From Streptomyces sp. DH37 (GTDB taxonomy: Bacteria > Actinomycetota > Actinomycetes > Streptomycetales > Streptomycetaceae): 64,000 bases of DNA. The stretch lies in assembly GCF_029813835.1 (NCBI RefSeq), contig NZ_JARVKV010000002.1, positions 164,574 to 228,573 on the forward strand. The letters run 5' to 3'. A program made the position numbers and the translations under genes. Positions 33,210 to 40,951 of this stretch are shown in pieces. Position 1 is the stretch's first letter. Every line of letters begins with the position of its first letter. The notes beneath the pieces are model-generated. The model ran no database searches. It was not told the DNA's origin and saw nothing but the letters and a program-made list of their open reading frames with translations.

Positions 33210-34151
33210 ATGGACCAGGATCTCCTCGCTGCCCTCGACATCGGCGGCACCAAAATCGCAGGCGCACTGGTGGACGACGACGGCAGGCTGCTGCTGCGGA
33301 CCCAGCGGCCGACCCCGGCGCGGGAGCCGGGCGACAGCGTGATGCGAACGGTGGCCGAGGTGCTCGGCGAGTTGCGGGCCGCGGCCGAGTGGCCGCGCGT
33401 GGCGGCGCTGGGCATCGGCAGCGCCGGGCCGGTGAACGCCCGGCGGGGCACGGTGAGCCCGGTCAACATCCCCGGCTGGCGGGACCACCCCCTGGTGGAC
33501 GGGGTGCGCGCCGTCGTCGGGGAGATGCCCGTGACCCTGGTGGGCGACGGTGTGGCGATCACCGCCGCCGAGCACTGGCAGGGCGCGGCGCGCGGCCGGG
33601 ACAACGCCCTGTGCATGGTCGTCTCCACCGGCGTGGGCGGCGGGCTGGTCCTCGACGGCAGGCTGCACCCCGGGCCGACCGGCAACGCGGGCCACATCGG
33701 CCACATCAGCGTGGACCTCGACGGCGAACCCTGCCCGTGCGGGGCGCGCGGCTGCGTGGAGGGTCTGGCCAGCGGACCCAACATCGCACGCCGGGCCCTG
33801 GAGAACGGCTGGCGGCCCGGACCGGACGGCGACGCCACCGCCCGCGGGGTGGCCGCCGCCGCGCGGGCGGGGGACCCGGTGGCCGCGGCCTCCTTCGAAC
33901 GCGCGGCGCGGGCGCTGGCGGCCGGGATCGCCGCGACCGCGACCCTGGTGGAGATCGAGATAGCGGTGATCGGCGGGGGAGTGGCCCAGGCCGGTGAGGT
34001 GCTGTTCGGGCCGCTGCGCCGGGCGCTGGGGGAGTACGCCACGCTCTCCTTCGTCCGGGGGCTGGAGGTCGTCCCCGCCGGAACGGGAACCGGCGCGGGC
34101 CTCGTCGGGGCCGCGGCGGCCTGCCGGGAGGCGCTGGGCCGTTTCGTGTGA
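33210..34151 (+). CDS. ROK-family sugar kinase (glucokinase-like)
   Basis: Phosphorylates a hexose with ATP. The 313-residue protein has AALDIGGTKIAGALVDDDG (phosphate-1), SAGPVNARRGTVSPVNIPGW, LVGDGVAITAAEHWQGAARG and the adenosine region VSTGVGGGLVLDGRLHPGPT. The ROK zinc site is CPCGARGCVEGLASG, and a histidine-containing NAGHIGHISVDLDG precedes it. The gene is divergent from a LacI regulator with a shared operator. It is similar to glucokinases but could prefer another sugar such as mannose or allose. Confidence 0.92.
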   Translation: MDQDLLAALDIGGTKIAGALVDDDGRLLLRTQRPTPAREPGDSVMRTVAEVLGELRAAAEWPRVAALGIGSAGPVNARRGTVSPVNIPGWRDHPLVDGVRAVVGEMPVTLVGDGVAITAAEHWQGAARGRDNALCMVVSTGVGGGLVLDGRLHPGPTGNAGHIGHISVDLDGEPCPCGARGCVEGLASGPNIARRALENGWRPGPDGDATARGVAAAARAGDPVAAASFERAARALAAGIAATATLVEIEIAVIGGGVAQAGEVLFGPLRRALGEYATLSFVRGLEVVPAGTGTGAGLVGAAAACREALGRFV

Positions 34152-34232
34152 GCGCCCGCGCCGGGGGCGGGGGCGCGTTTCCGGGACAGGGTGGAGCGGG
34201 CAGGGAACCGGGGTCGACGGAATGGGGGAACC

Positions 34233-35270
34233 GTGATCGTCTGGTTGAACGGCGCCTACGGCGCGGGCAAGACCACCGCGGCCCGTGAACTGGTCGAGCT
34301 GCTTCCGGACAGCGTCCTCTTCGACCCCGAACTGGTCGGCGCCGGGCTGCGCGTGCTCCTGCCGCGCAAGCGCCTGGAGGAGGTGTCGGACTTCCAGGAC
34401 CTGCCCGCCTGGCGGCGGCTCGTGGTGGACACGGCCGCCGCCCTCCACGCAGAGGTGGGCGGCACCCTGGTGACACCCATGACGCTGCTGCGGCAGGAGT
34501 ACCGCGACGAGGTCTTCGGCGGGCTGGCGGCCCGCCGCATTCCCGTGCGGCATGTGCTGCTGGACGTTGACGAAACGATCCTCCGCGAGCGCGTCGCCCG
34601 GCGCGAGGAAGTACCGGGCGACGCCGGGGCGAGTGCCGCGGTGCGCCGCTGGTGCCTGGAGCGCCTTCCGGCGTACCGGCGGGCGCTGGCCTGGCTCCGG
34701 GCCGACGCGCACACCGTCGACACCACCTCCCTCACCCCCCGGCAGACCGCCGAGCGGGTGGCGGAGGCGATACGCGCCGGGAACGGCGCCTGCGACATCG
34801 TGCAGACCCCGGAACCGACCGCGGAGACCGTGGCGGCCGGGGTCCTCCTCTTCGACGAGGTGGACCGAGTGCTGCTGGTCGACCCGACCTACAAACCCGG
34901 CTGGGAGTTCCCCGGCGGTGTGGTCGAGCCCGGCGAACCGCCCGCCCGCGCCGGGGTGCGCGAGGTGGCCGAGGAACTGGGACTGCGGCTGGACACCGCG
35001 CTCCGCCTGCTCGTCATCGACTGGGAACCGCCCCGGCCGCCCGGCTACGGCGGTCTGCGGCTGCTCTTCGACGGCGGCCGGCTGACCACCACGGCCGCCC
35101 GTGACCTGCTGCTGCCCGGCGCGGAACTGCGCGGCTGGCGCTTCGTCACCGAGCAGGAGGCCGCCGGACTGCTGCCCCCGGTGCGGATGGACCGGCTGCG
35201 CTGGGCGCTGCGGGCGCGCGAGCGGGGCATCACGCTCAATCTGGAGGCGGGCACGCCGGTCGGCGCCTGA
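34233..35270 (+). CDS. Fusion of P-loop kinase (TmrB-like) and NUDIX hydrolase
   Basis: A 345-residue two-domain protein. The N-terminal half is a P-loop kinase or resistance-type ATPase: VIVWLNGAYGAGKTTAAREL (Walker A, residues 1-20), VLFDPELVGAGLRVLLP and VRHVLLDVDETILRERVARR, resembling TmrB and shikimate/gluconate-kinase-like ATPases. The C-terminal half is NUDIX: KPGWEFPGGVVEPGEPPARA then REVAEELGL forms the Nudix box (about residues 221-250). GTG 34233 is chosen because Walker A follows at once. The NUDIX half may clean up or make the nucleotide the kinase half uses; the combined role is unknown. Confidence 0.85.
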   Translation: MIVWLNGAYGAGKTTAARELVELLPDSVLFDPELVGAGLRVLLPRKRLEEVSDFQDLPAWRRLVVDTAAALHAEVGGTLVTPMTLLRQEYRDEVFGGLAARRIPVRHVLLDVDETILRERVARREEVPGDAGASAAVRRWCLERLPAYRRALAWLRADAHTVDTTSLTPRQTAERVAEAIRAGNGACDIVQTPEPTAETVAAGVLLFDEVDRVLLVDPTYKPGWEFPGGVVEPGEPPARAGVREVAEELGLRLDTALRLLVIDWEPPRPPGYGGLRLLFDGGRLTTTAARDLLLPGAELRGWRFVTEQEAAGLLPPVRMDRLRWALRARERGITLNLEAGTPVGA

Positions 35271-35310
35271 CGGGCCGGCCCGCCAGGCGGCGGGGGAGGC
35301 GCCGGAAGGC

Positions 35311-35370
35311 GGGGAGGGCCGGAGAAGGCCGGGAAGGCCGGGGAAGGCCGGGAAGGCCGGGGAAAGGCGG
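35311..35370. repeat. Tandem GGGAAGGCC-type repeats between convergent genes
   Basis: About five or six imperfect copies of a 10-11 base unit (GGGAAGGCCG) fill the gap between the kinase-NUDIX gene and the convergent M20 peptidase gene. GGCC in each unit allows many alternative short hairpins. It may aid termination or result from replication slippage. Confidence 0.85.
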
Positions 35371-35433
35371 AGCGGGCCGGGACCCGCGGTGCGCGCGGGC
35401 CCCGGCGCCGCCACCCGCCGACGGCCGGTCCGG

Positions 35434-36798
35434 TCAGCCGCGCCGGGCCTCGGCGTACTTCCGCAGGAACAGCGCCTCGACCACCGACAGCCGCCGCAGC
35501 TCGTCCGGGGAGACGCTCTCGTTGACGGCGTGTATCTGCGCCTCCGGCTCGCTCAGGCCGATCAGCAGGATCTCGGCCTCGGGGTAGAGCGTTCCCAGGG
35601 TGTTGCACAGCGGGATCGAGCCGCCCATGCCGGCGGTCTGCATCTCGGCGCCGTCGTACGCCTCGCGCATCGCCTCGGCCATCGCCGTGTACGCCGGGCT
35701 GGTGGTGTCCGCGCGGAACGGCTGGCCCTGGCCCACCTGCTCCACCTCCAGGCGCGCGCCCCAGGGGATGTGGGACTCCAGGTGGGCGGTGAGCAGCTTG
35801 GTAGCCTCGGCGGCGTCCGTGCCCGGCGGCACCCGCAGGCTGATCAGCGCCTGCGCGCTCGCCTGCACCGACGGGGTGGCGCCGACGACGGGCGGGCAGT
35901 CGATGCCGAGGACGGTGACGGCCGGACGGGCCCAGACGCGATCGGCGACGGTGCCCGAGCCGATCAGCTCCACTCCGTCGAGCACCTTGGCGTCCCTGCG
36001 GAAGTCCTCCTCCGGATACTGCAGGCCGTCCCAGGAGGCGTCCGCGGCCAGCCCGTCGACGGTCGTCGAGCCGTCCTCGGCGCGCAGCGAGTCCAGCATC
36101 CGGATGAGCGCGGCGAGCGCGTCCGGAGCGGCGCCGCCGAACTGCCCGGAGTGCAGGTTGCCCTCCAGGGTGTCCACCCGCACCTTCAGCATGGTCATCC
36201 CGCGCAGCGTCGCGGTGACGGTCGGCAGACCGGCGCGGAAGTTGCCGGAGTCCCCGATGACGATGCTGTCGGCGGCCAGCAGTTCCGGGTGCGCCTCGGC
36301 GTAGCGCTCCAGGCCGCCCATGCCCATCTCCTCGGAGCCCTCGGCGATCACCTTGACGTTCACCGGCACCCCGCCGTTGGCCTTCAGGGCGCGCAGCGCG
36401 AGCAGGTGCATGATGAAGCCGCCCTTGCAGTCGGCGGTGCCGCGCCCGTACCACCGCCCGTCGCGCTCGGTCAGCGTGAACGGCGGGGAGAGCCAGGCGT
36501 CCTCGTCCAGTGGCGGCTGCACGTCGTAGTGGGCGTAGAGCAGCACGGTGGGCGCGCCGGCCGGGCCAGGCAGGAAGCCGTAGACCGACTGCGTGCCGTC
36601 CGGCGTGTCCAGCAGCGCCACGTCGGTGAAGCCCTCGGCGCGCAGCGCGTCCGCCACCCATCCGGCCGCCGCGGCGCACTCCTCGGGCGGGAACTGCGCC
36701 GGGTCGGCCACCGACCTGAAGGCCACCAACTCGCCGAGTTCGGTGCGGGCCTGGGGCATCAGCGAGGCGACGGTGGCGGCCAGTGCGTCGTGCGCCAT
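35434..36798 (-). CDS. M20-family metallopeptidase / dipeptidase
   Basis: A 454-residue di-zinc peptidase. Zinc ligands are visible in VLLYAHYDVQPPLDEDAWLS, WYGRGTADCKGGFIMHLLAL, KVIAEGSEEMGMGGLERYAE (catalytic glutamate pair), IVIGDSGNFRAGLPTVT and the C-terminal AQIHAVNESVSPDELRRL. The dimerisation domain lies between. It likely hydrolyses dipeptides or acylated amino acids in the cytoplasm. ATG 36798 begins MAHDALAATVASLM with weak GGGGGAACG-type context. Confidence 0.92.
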   Translation of the reverse strand: MAHDALAATVASLMPQARTELGELVAFRSVADPAQFPPEECAAAAGWVADALRAEGFTDVALLDTPDGTQSVYGFLPGPAGAPTVLLYAHYDVQPPLDEDAWLSPPFTLTERDGRWYGRGTADCKGGFIMHLLALRALKANGGVPVNVKVIAEGSEEMGMGGLERYAEAHPELLAADSIVIGDSGNFRAGLPTVTATLRGMTMLKVRVDTLEGNLHSGQFGGAAPDALAALIRMLDSLRAEDGSTTVDGLAADASWDGLQYPEEDFRRDAKVLDGVELIGSGTVADRVWARPAVTVLGIDCPPVVGATPSVQASAQALISLRVPPGTDAAEATKLLTAHLESHIPWGARLEVEQVGQGQPFRADTTSPAYTAMAEAMREAYDGAEMQTAGMGGSIPLCNTLGTLYPEAEILLIGLSEPEAQIHAVNESVSPDELRRLSVVEALFLRKYAEARRG

Positions 36799-36960
36799 GG
36801 GGGAACGCTCCTTCGTGGTGCTGCGTTGTGTGCCTGTGGGCGGGATCACCGTACGTACAGGCGGATACGTGGTGCCGATACTCCCACAGGGGAGCCGGGC
36901 GGCCGCAGGTCCTAGGATGCGGCGGTAACCGGAAGCGGCCGAGCGGGAGCGGTAACACAC

Positions 36961-38178
36961 GTGAGCAGGGAAAGCGTCGAGGGCGCCGAGGGTACGGAGC
37001 GGCGGGACCCGGTGTGGGACGTCGTGGTGGTCGGAGCGGGACCGGCCGGGGCCTCGGCGGCGTACGCCGCGGCCGTCACCGGACGCAGGGTCCTGCTCCT
37101 GGAGAAGGCGGAACTCCCCCGTTACAAGACCTGCGGCGGAGGCATCATCGGCCCCTCCAGGGACGCCCTGCCGCCGGGCTTCGAACTGCCCCTGCGCGAC
37201 CGGGTGTACGCGGTGACCTTCTCGCTGGACGGCAGGTTCGCCCGCACCCGGCGCTCCCGGAACATGCTGTTCGGGCTGGTCAACCGGCCCGAGTTCGACC
37301 AGGCGCTGGTGGAGTCCGCGCAGAAGGCCGGCGCGGAGCTGTGGACGGGCGTCACCGTCACCCGCGTCGAGCAGCACGGCCCGGCCGTCCCCGACCGGCG
37401 CACCGTCGCCGTAGTCCTCGCCGACGGCCGCACCGTCCTGGCCCGCGCCGTGGTCGGCGCGGACGGCAGCGCCAGCCGGATAGGAGCCCATGTCGGGGTG
37501 AAGGTCGACCAGGTGGACCTGGGCCTGGAGGCCGAGATCCCGGTGCCGCCGTCGGTGGCCGAGGACTGGGCGGGCCGCGTCCTCATCGACTGGGGGCCAT
37601 TGCCCGGCAGCTACGGCTGGGTGTTCCCCAAGGGCGACACGCTCACGGTCGGGGTGATCTCGGCCCGCGGCGAGGGCGCGGCCACCAAGCGCTATCTGGA
37701 GGACTTCATCGCCCGCCTCGGGCTGGCCGGCTTCGAGCCCGAGATCTCCTCGGGCCATCTCACCCGCTGCCGCTCGGCCGACTCCCCGCTCTCCCGGGGC
37801 CGGGTCCTGGTCTGCGGCGACGCCGCCGGGCTGCTGGAGCCCTGGACGCGCGAGGGCATCTCCTTCGCCCTGCGCTCCGGGCGGCTGGCGGGGGAGTGGG
37901 CCGTACGGGTCGCCGAGGCGCACGACGCGGTGGACGCCCGCCGCCAGGCCCTCAACTACGCCTTCGCCGTCAAGTCGGGACTGGGCGTGGAGATGGGCGT
38001 GGGAAGCCGGATGCACGCCGTCTTCGCCCGCCGCCCGAAGCTGCTGCACGCGGTGCTCACCGGCTTCCGGCCGGCCTGGAACGCCTTCGCGAGGATCACG
38101 CGGGGGACGACCACCCTCGGCGAACTCGTCCGCACCCACCCCCTGGCCCAGCGGGCCCTGGAGAGGCTGGACCGCTGA
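36961..38178 (+). CDS. Geranylgeranyl reductase-family FAD flavoprotein
   Basis: A 405-residue flavoprotein of the geranylgeranyl reductase/ChlP group. FAD binding: VVVVGAGPAGASAAYAAAVT (residues 22-41), with the substrate-side LPRYKTCGGGIIGPSRDALP typical of this family, a second block VVGADGSASRIGAHVGV, and GRVLVCGDAAGLLEPWTREG near residue 281. Such enzymes reduce double bonds of isoprenoid chains, for example in menaquinone or lipid tails. GTG 36961 is preceded by GAGCGGGAGCGG and TAGGAT lies about 45 bases upstream. The substrate is not determined. Confidence 0.9.
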   Translation: MSRESVEGAEGTERRDPVWDVVVVGAGPAGASAAYAAAVTGRRVLLLEKAELPRYKTCGGGIIGPSRDALPPGFELPLRDRVYAVTFSLDGRFARTRRSRNMLFGLVNRPEFDQALVESAQKAGAELWTGVTVTRVEQHGPAVPDRRTVAVVLADGRTVLARAVVGADGSASRIGAHVGVKVDQVDLGLEAEIPVPPSVAEDWAGRVLIDWGPLPGSYGWVFPKGDTLTVGVISARGEGAATKRYLEDFIARLGLAGFEPEISSGHLTRCRSADSPLSRGRVLVCGDAAGLLEPWTREGISFALRSGRLAGEWAVRVAEAHDAVDARRQALNYAFAVKSGLGVEMGVGSRMHAVFARRPKLLHAVLTGFRPAWNAFARITRGTTTLGELVRTHPLAQRALERLDR

Positions 38179-38202
38179 GTGCCGGGCGCCGCTCCCCGGC
38201 AC
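38179..38202. terminator. Hairpin between convergent genes
   Basis: GTGCCGGG and CCCGGCAC form an 8-bp stem with an eight-base loop right after the geranylgeranyl reductase-like gene and before the end of the convergent nitroreductase gene. Confidence 0.65.
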
Positions 38203-38215
38203 CCCGGGCACCGGT

Positions 38216-38719
38216 TCATCCCTCCCGGGTGATCCGGAAGACGGGGTGCCGGTCGGCTATGGCCAGCAGCTCCCCGTCGCTCGAGGCCGGGCCGACGCCG
38301 TCGAAGAAGGCGCCGACCTCCCACTTCCACTTCCTCAGGTAGGCCCGCAGCACGGCCGGCTTCTCCTCGTCCGGCAGCTCCACGGCCGTGAACCGGTCCA
38401 CGCGCCCGCCGATGCGCAGCTCCCCGCCGCCGGCCGCGCGCAGATTGCGCACCCACTGGGTGTGCCCGCGCGGCGCGACGAGGTACCGGGCGCCTTCGAA
38501 CTCCAGGGGGTTGACGGGAGTGGTGCGCCACTCGCCGCTCTTGCGCCCCCGCACCGCCAGGGTCCGGGATCCGGCGGGGCCGACGCCCCGCCGGATCAGC
38601 CAGGCCACCAGCCTGTTGAGCACCTTGTCGGTGAGCGCGCCGGTCTTCCGGTAGTGCGGCGCGGGGCGCGGTGTGGTGCGGGACGTGGGCTGCGATCCGC
38701 TGTGCTGCCGTGCGGTCAT
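38216..38719 (-). CDS. F420-dependent nitroreductase-family protein
   Basis: A 167-residue protein of the deazaflavin-dependent (DDN-like) split beta-barrel family. Family blocks are TLAVRGRKSGEWRTTPVNPL, YLVAPRGHTQWVRNLRAAGG and RIGGRVDRFTAVELPDEEKP. It may use cofactor F420H2 to reduce a small molecule. ATG 38719 follows CCAGGAGGCGG at good spacing. It is divergent from a TetR gene, with candidate palindromic operators in the 212-bp gap, the usual layout of an inducible detoxification pair. Confidence 0.87.
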   Translation of the reverse strand: MTARQHSGSQPTSRTTPRPAPHYRKTGALTDKVLNRLVAWLIRRGVGPAGSRTLAVRGRKSGEWRTTPVNPLEFEGARYLVAPRGHTQWVRNLRAAGGGELRIGGRVDRFTAVELPDEEKPAVLRAYLRKWKWEVGAFFDGVGPASSDGELLAIADRHPVFRITREG

Positions 38720-38843
38720 GGTCCGCCTCCTGGGCGAGGGCTCCGGGCCGTGTGGGAAACCCCATGGAAGACCCATGGGGGAACGCCGTGCGGGACTGCC
38801 GAGACGAGAAAAGCGCTCCAAAGTGAGATCACCGCTCTCATCC

Positions 38844-38890
38844 GAGAACAGTGTTGCACGCCGTCCGCGTCCGCACAAGAGCACTGCTCT
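38844..38890. promoter_or_regulatory. Two candidate TetR operators
   Basis: AGAGCACTGCTCT (38878-38890) is an odd palindrome with perfect six-base arms, and GAGAACAGTGTTG (38844-38856) is a related imperfect palindrome built on AACAnTGTT. Both lie between the nitroreductase and TetR genes. Confidence 0.5.
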
Positions 38891-38931
38891 CCTTTCCGTG
38901 CGGCGCTTCCGGGGCTGGCAGACTGACCCCC

Positions 38932-39657
38932 ATGAACGCGATCCGAGGAGCCAGGGAACGGGCCCGCGCCGAGATCACCGCCGCCATCAAGGAGGAGGCG
39001 CGCAGACAACTCGCCGAGGAGGGCGCCGCCCGGCTCTCCCTGCGCGCGGTCGCCCGTGAGCTGGGCATGGTCTCCTCCGCGCTCTACCGGTACTTCCCCA
39101 GCCGCGACGACCTGCTGACCGCGCTGATCATCGACGCCTACGACGCCATCGGCTCCACCGCCGAACGCGCCCTGGCCGCGGCGGACCGCGACGCGCCGGT
39201 CGCCCGCTGGCTGGCGGTCTGCCGGGCCGTACGGCGGTGGGCCCTGGCCCGTCCGCACGAGTACGCGCTGATCTACGGCTCGCCCGTGCCCGGCTACTCC
39301 GCGCCCCGGAGCACCGTCGCCCCCGCCTCGCGCGTCGCCCTCGCCCTGATGGTCGTCGTGCGCGACGCCCGTGCGGCCGGAGCCCTGCGCGAACCCGCCG
39401 GCGGCGCGTCCGCGCCGGCCGTCCCCGGGCCCGTCGCCGAGGACGCCGACCGGCTCATGGAGCGGCTCGGCCTCGACCTGCCCGCCCCCGTGGCCGCGGG
39501 GTTCATCGCGGCCTGGGCCCAGCTGTTCGGCCTGATCGGCTTCGAGGTGTTCGGCCAGTTCAACCAACTGGTCGACGCCCGCGAGGAGTTCTTCGACCTC
39601 GCCGTCACCCGGCTCGCCGCCGCCGTCGGACTGACCGGCTCCGAGGGGGGTTCCTAG
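38932..39657 (+). CDS. TetR-family regulator with WHG-type C-terminal domain
   Basis: A 241-residue TetR regulator. DNA binding: ARLSLRAVARELGMVSSALY followed by RYFPSRDDLLTAL (about residues 34-66). The C-terminal half with WALARPHEYALIYGSPVPGY and FIAAWAQLFGLIGFEVFGQF is of the WHG type. CAGACT (38919-38924) lies seven bases before ATG 38932 without a Shine-Dalgarno, suggesting a leaderless message. It likely represses the divergent nitroreductase gene. Confidence 0.9.
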   Translation: MNAIRGARERARAEITAAIKEEARRQLAEEGAARLSLRAVARELGMVSSALYRYFPSRDDLLTALIIDAYDAIGSTAERALAAADRDAPVARWLAVCRAVRRWALARPHEYALIYGSPVPGYSAPRSTVAPASRVALALMVVVRDARAAGALREPAGGASAPAVPGPVAEDADRLMERLGLDLPAPVAAGFIAAWAQLFGLIGFEVFGQFNQLVDAREEFFDLAVTRLAAAVGLTGSEGGS

Positions 39658-39663
39658 CCGCGG

Positions 39664-39692
39664 GCGGCCGGAGCTCCCCGGCTCCGGGCCGC
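39664..39692. terminator. Hairpin between convergent TetR and SARP genes
   Basis: GCGGCCGGAGC pairs with GCTCCGGGCCGC with a single-base bulge and a six-base loop, between convergent gene ends. Confidence 0.6.
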
Positions 39693-39699
39693 GCCGGAG

Positions 39700-40488
39700 T
39701 CAGGAGGCCAGCGCCGACTCCGGCAGCAGCGAGGGATCCTGGCGCATGATCCGCGCATGCAGCTCCCGCAGCGCCGGACCGGGCTCCGCCGCCATCTCCT
39801 CCGAGAGCCGCCGCCGCGCGTCCTCGTACGCCAGCAGCGCGTCCGAGGGGCGGCCACTGCGGTACAGCGCCAGCATCAGGAGGCCCACCAGCCGCTCGCG
39901 CAGCGGGTGTTCGGCCACCTGCCGCACCAGCTCGTGGACGCACTCGCGGTACAGGCCCAGTTCCAGGTCGCCCTCCAGCCGGGTCTCCAGCACCATCAGC
40001 CGCTTCTCCGCCCAGCGGCGCCGCTCACCGGCCAGGTACGGGCCGGCGAGCCCCTCGGCGAACTCGCCGCGCCACAGCTCCTCCGCCTCCCTCGCCAGCG
40101 CGCCCGCCCGGCGCAGATCGCCCGACTCGCGCGCGGACAGCGCCTCGCGCAACAGCGTCCGCCGCTCCGCCAGGTCGTCGATCCTGGCGTTCTCCAGCCG
40201 GTATCCGCTGCCGGTCCACACCAGTTCCGGGGACGAACCGCCCCCGCCCGCCGCCGCGAAGGCCCGGCGCAGGCCGGAGACGTACTTCTGCGCCAGGTTC
40301 CGTACGTGCGACGGCGGCTCGCCGCCCCAGACCGCGCTCACCAGCGCGTCGTACGCCATCGGCCGCCCCTCCTGGAGCAGCAGGACGGCGAGCACCGCCC
40401 GCTGCCGGGGCGGCCCCAGCGGCACCTCGGTCCCGTCGCGCAAGGCTCGCAGCGGACCGAGCAGTTCGAATCGCAGACCCTCAGCCAT
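39700..40488 (-). CDS. SARP-family transcriptional activator
   Basis: A 262-residue Streptomyces antibiotic regulatory protein of the small type. The N-terminal OmpR-like winged helix (residues 1-95) shows LRFELLGPLRALRDGTEVPL, RQRAVLAVLLLQEGRPMAYD and AQKYVSGLRRAFAAAG. The bacterial transcriptional activation domain follows with LRRAGALAREAEELWRGEFA and RLVGLLMLALYRSGRPSDAL. There is no ATPase domain. SARPs bind heptameric direct repeats and activate antibiotic clusters, but no such cluster is adjacent. Start ATG 40488. Confidence 0.92.
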   Translation of the reverse strand: MAEGLRFELLGPLRALRDGTEVPLGPPRQRAVLAVLLLQEGRPMAYDALVSAVWGGEPPSHVRNLAQKYVSGLRRAFAAAGGGGSSPELVWTGSGYRLENARIDDLAERRTLLREALSARESGDLRRAGALAREAEELWRGEFAEGLAGPYLAGERRRWAEKRLMVLETRLEGDLELGLYRECVHELVRQVAEHPLRERLVGLLMLALYRSGRPSDALLAYEDARRRLSEEMAAEPGPALRELHARIMRQDPSLLPESALAS

Positions 40489-40951
40489 GTGCCCTCCCTC
40501 GCCGCTCTATGAGCGTACGTCCTGAACGGCGTTCCAGCGGATCTTCCCGCGGATGGCCGGTGGTCCGCGCCGCCGTGTACGGAACCGGACGCACGCGGAA
40601 GGGCGCCCCCGGGGCGGGTTCCGCCGCGCACGGGGGCCGGCGCGGGCGTACCCCGCGAGGAGCGCGCGAGCACCGCGCGGCCGACGCCGGCCCCGCCGGC
40701 CCGGGCCGTCCTCCGGCTCGCCGGCTCGTACGCCGGTCGCCCCCGCGGCACGGCCGTCGGCCCCCGTCGGCCCCCGGGCGCCGCATCCGGCCCGCACGGC
40801 CGCGGCGGGCGGCGACCGGGCCTCGTGCGACGGTGACCGGAGGCACCGGCCGTGTCCACGGCGGCCGTGGCACCGGGGGGCGTCGCGGCCCGTCCGCGGC
40901 GCTTGGCGCACCCCGCTTTGTTCGCGGGGGATACAAAGCCAGAATGGGACA
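40489..40951. other. 463-bp divergent intergenic region
   Basis: Lies between the SARP gene and the ROK regulator gene. No gene is supported. A small palindrome GAACGGCGTTC is at 40524-40534, and CAGAAT at 40940-40945 is a likely -10 for the ROK gene. The central part is very GC-rich with no recognised element. Confidence 0.55.

Noticed and set aside
30779..33997. 1072-codon open frame on the plus strand
   Set aside because: It crosses the pseudogene, is antisense to the LacI gene and out of frame with the ROK kinase. Only short pieces in 31140-31980 carry DUF6986 similarity, as part of the pseudogene.
40553..40951. Upstream extension of the ROK regulator frame
   Set aside because: Residues before GTG 40952 are Arg/Pro/Gly-rich without similarity to ROK regulators; a -10 hexamer lies inside this stretch.
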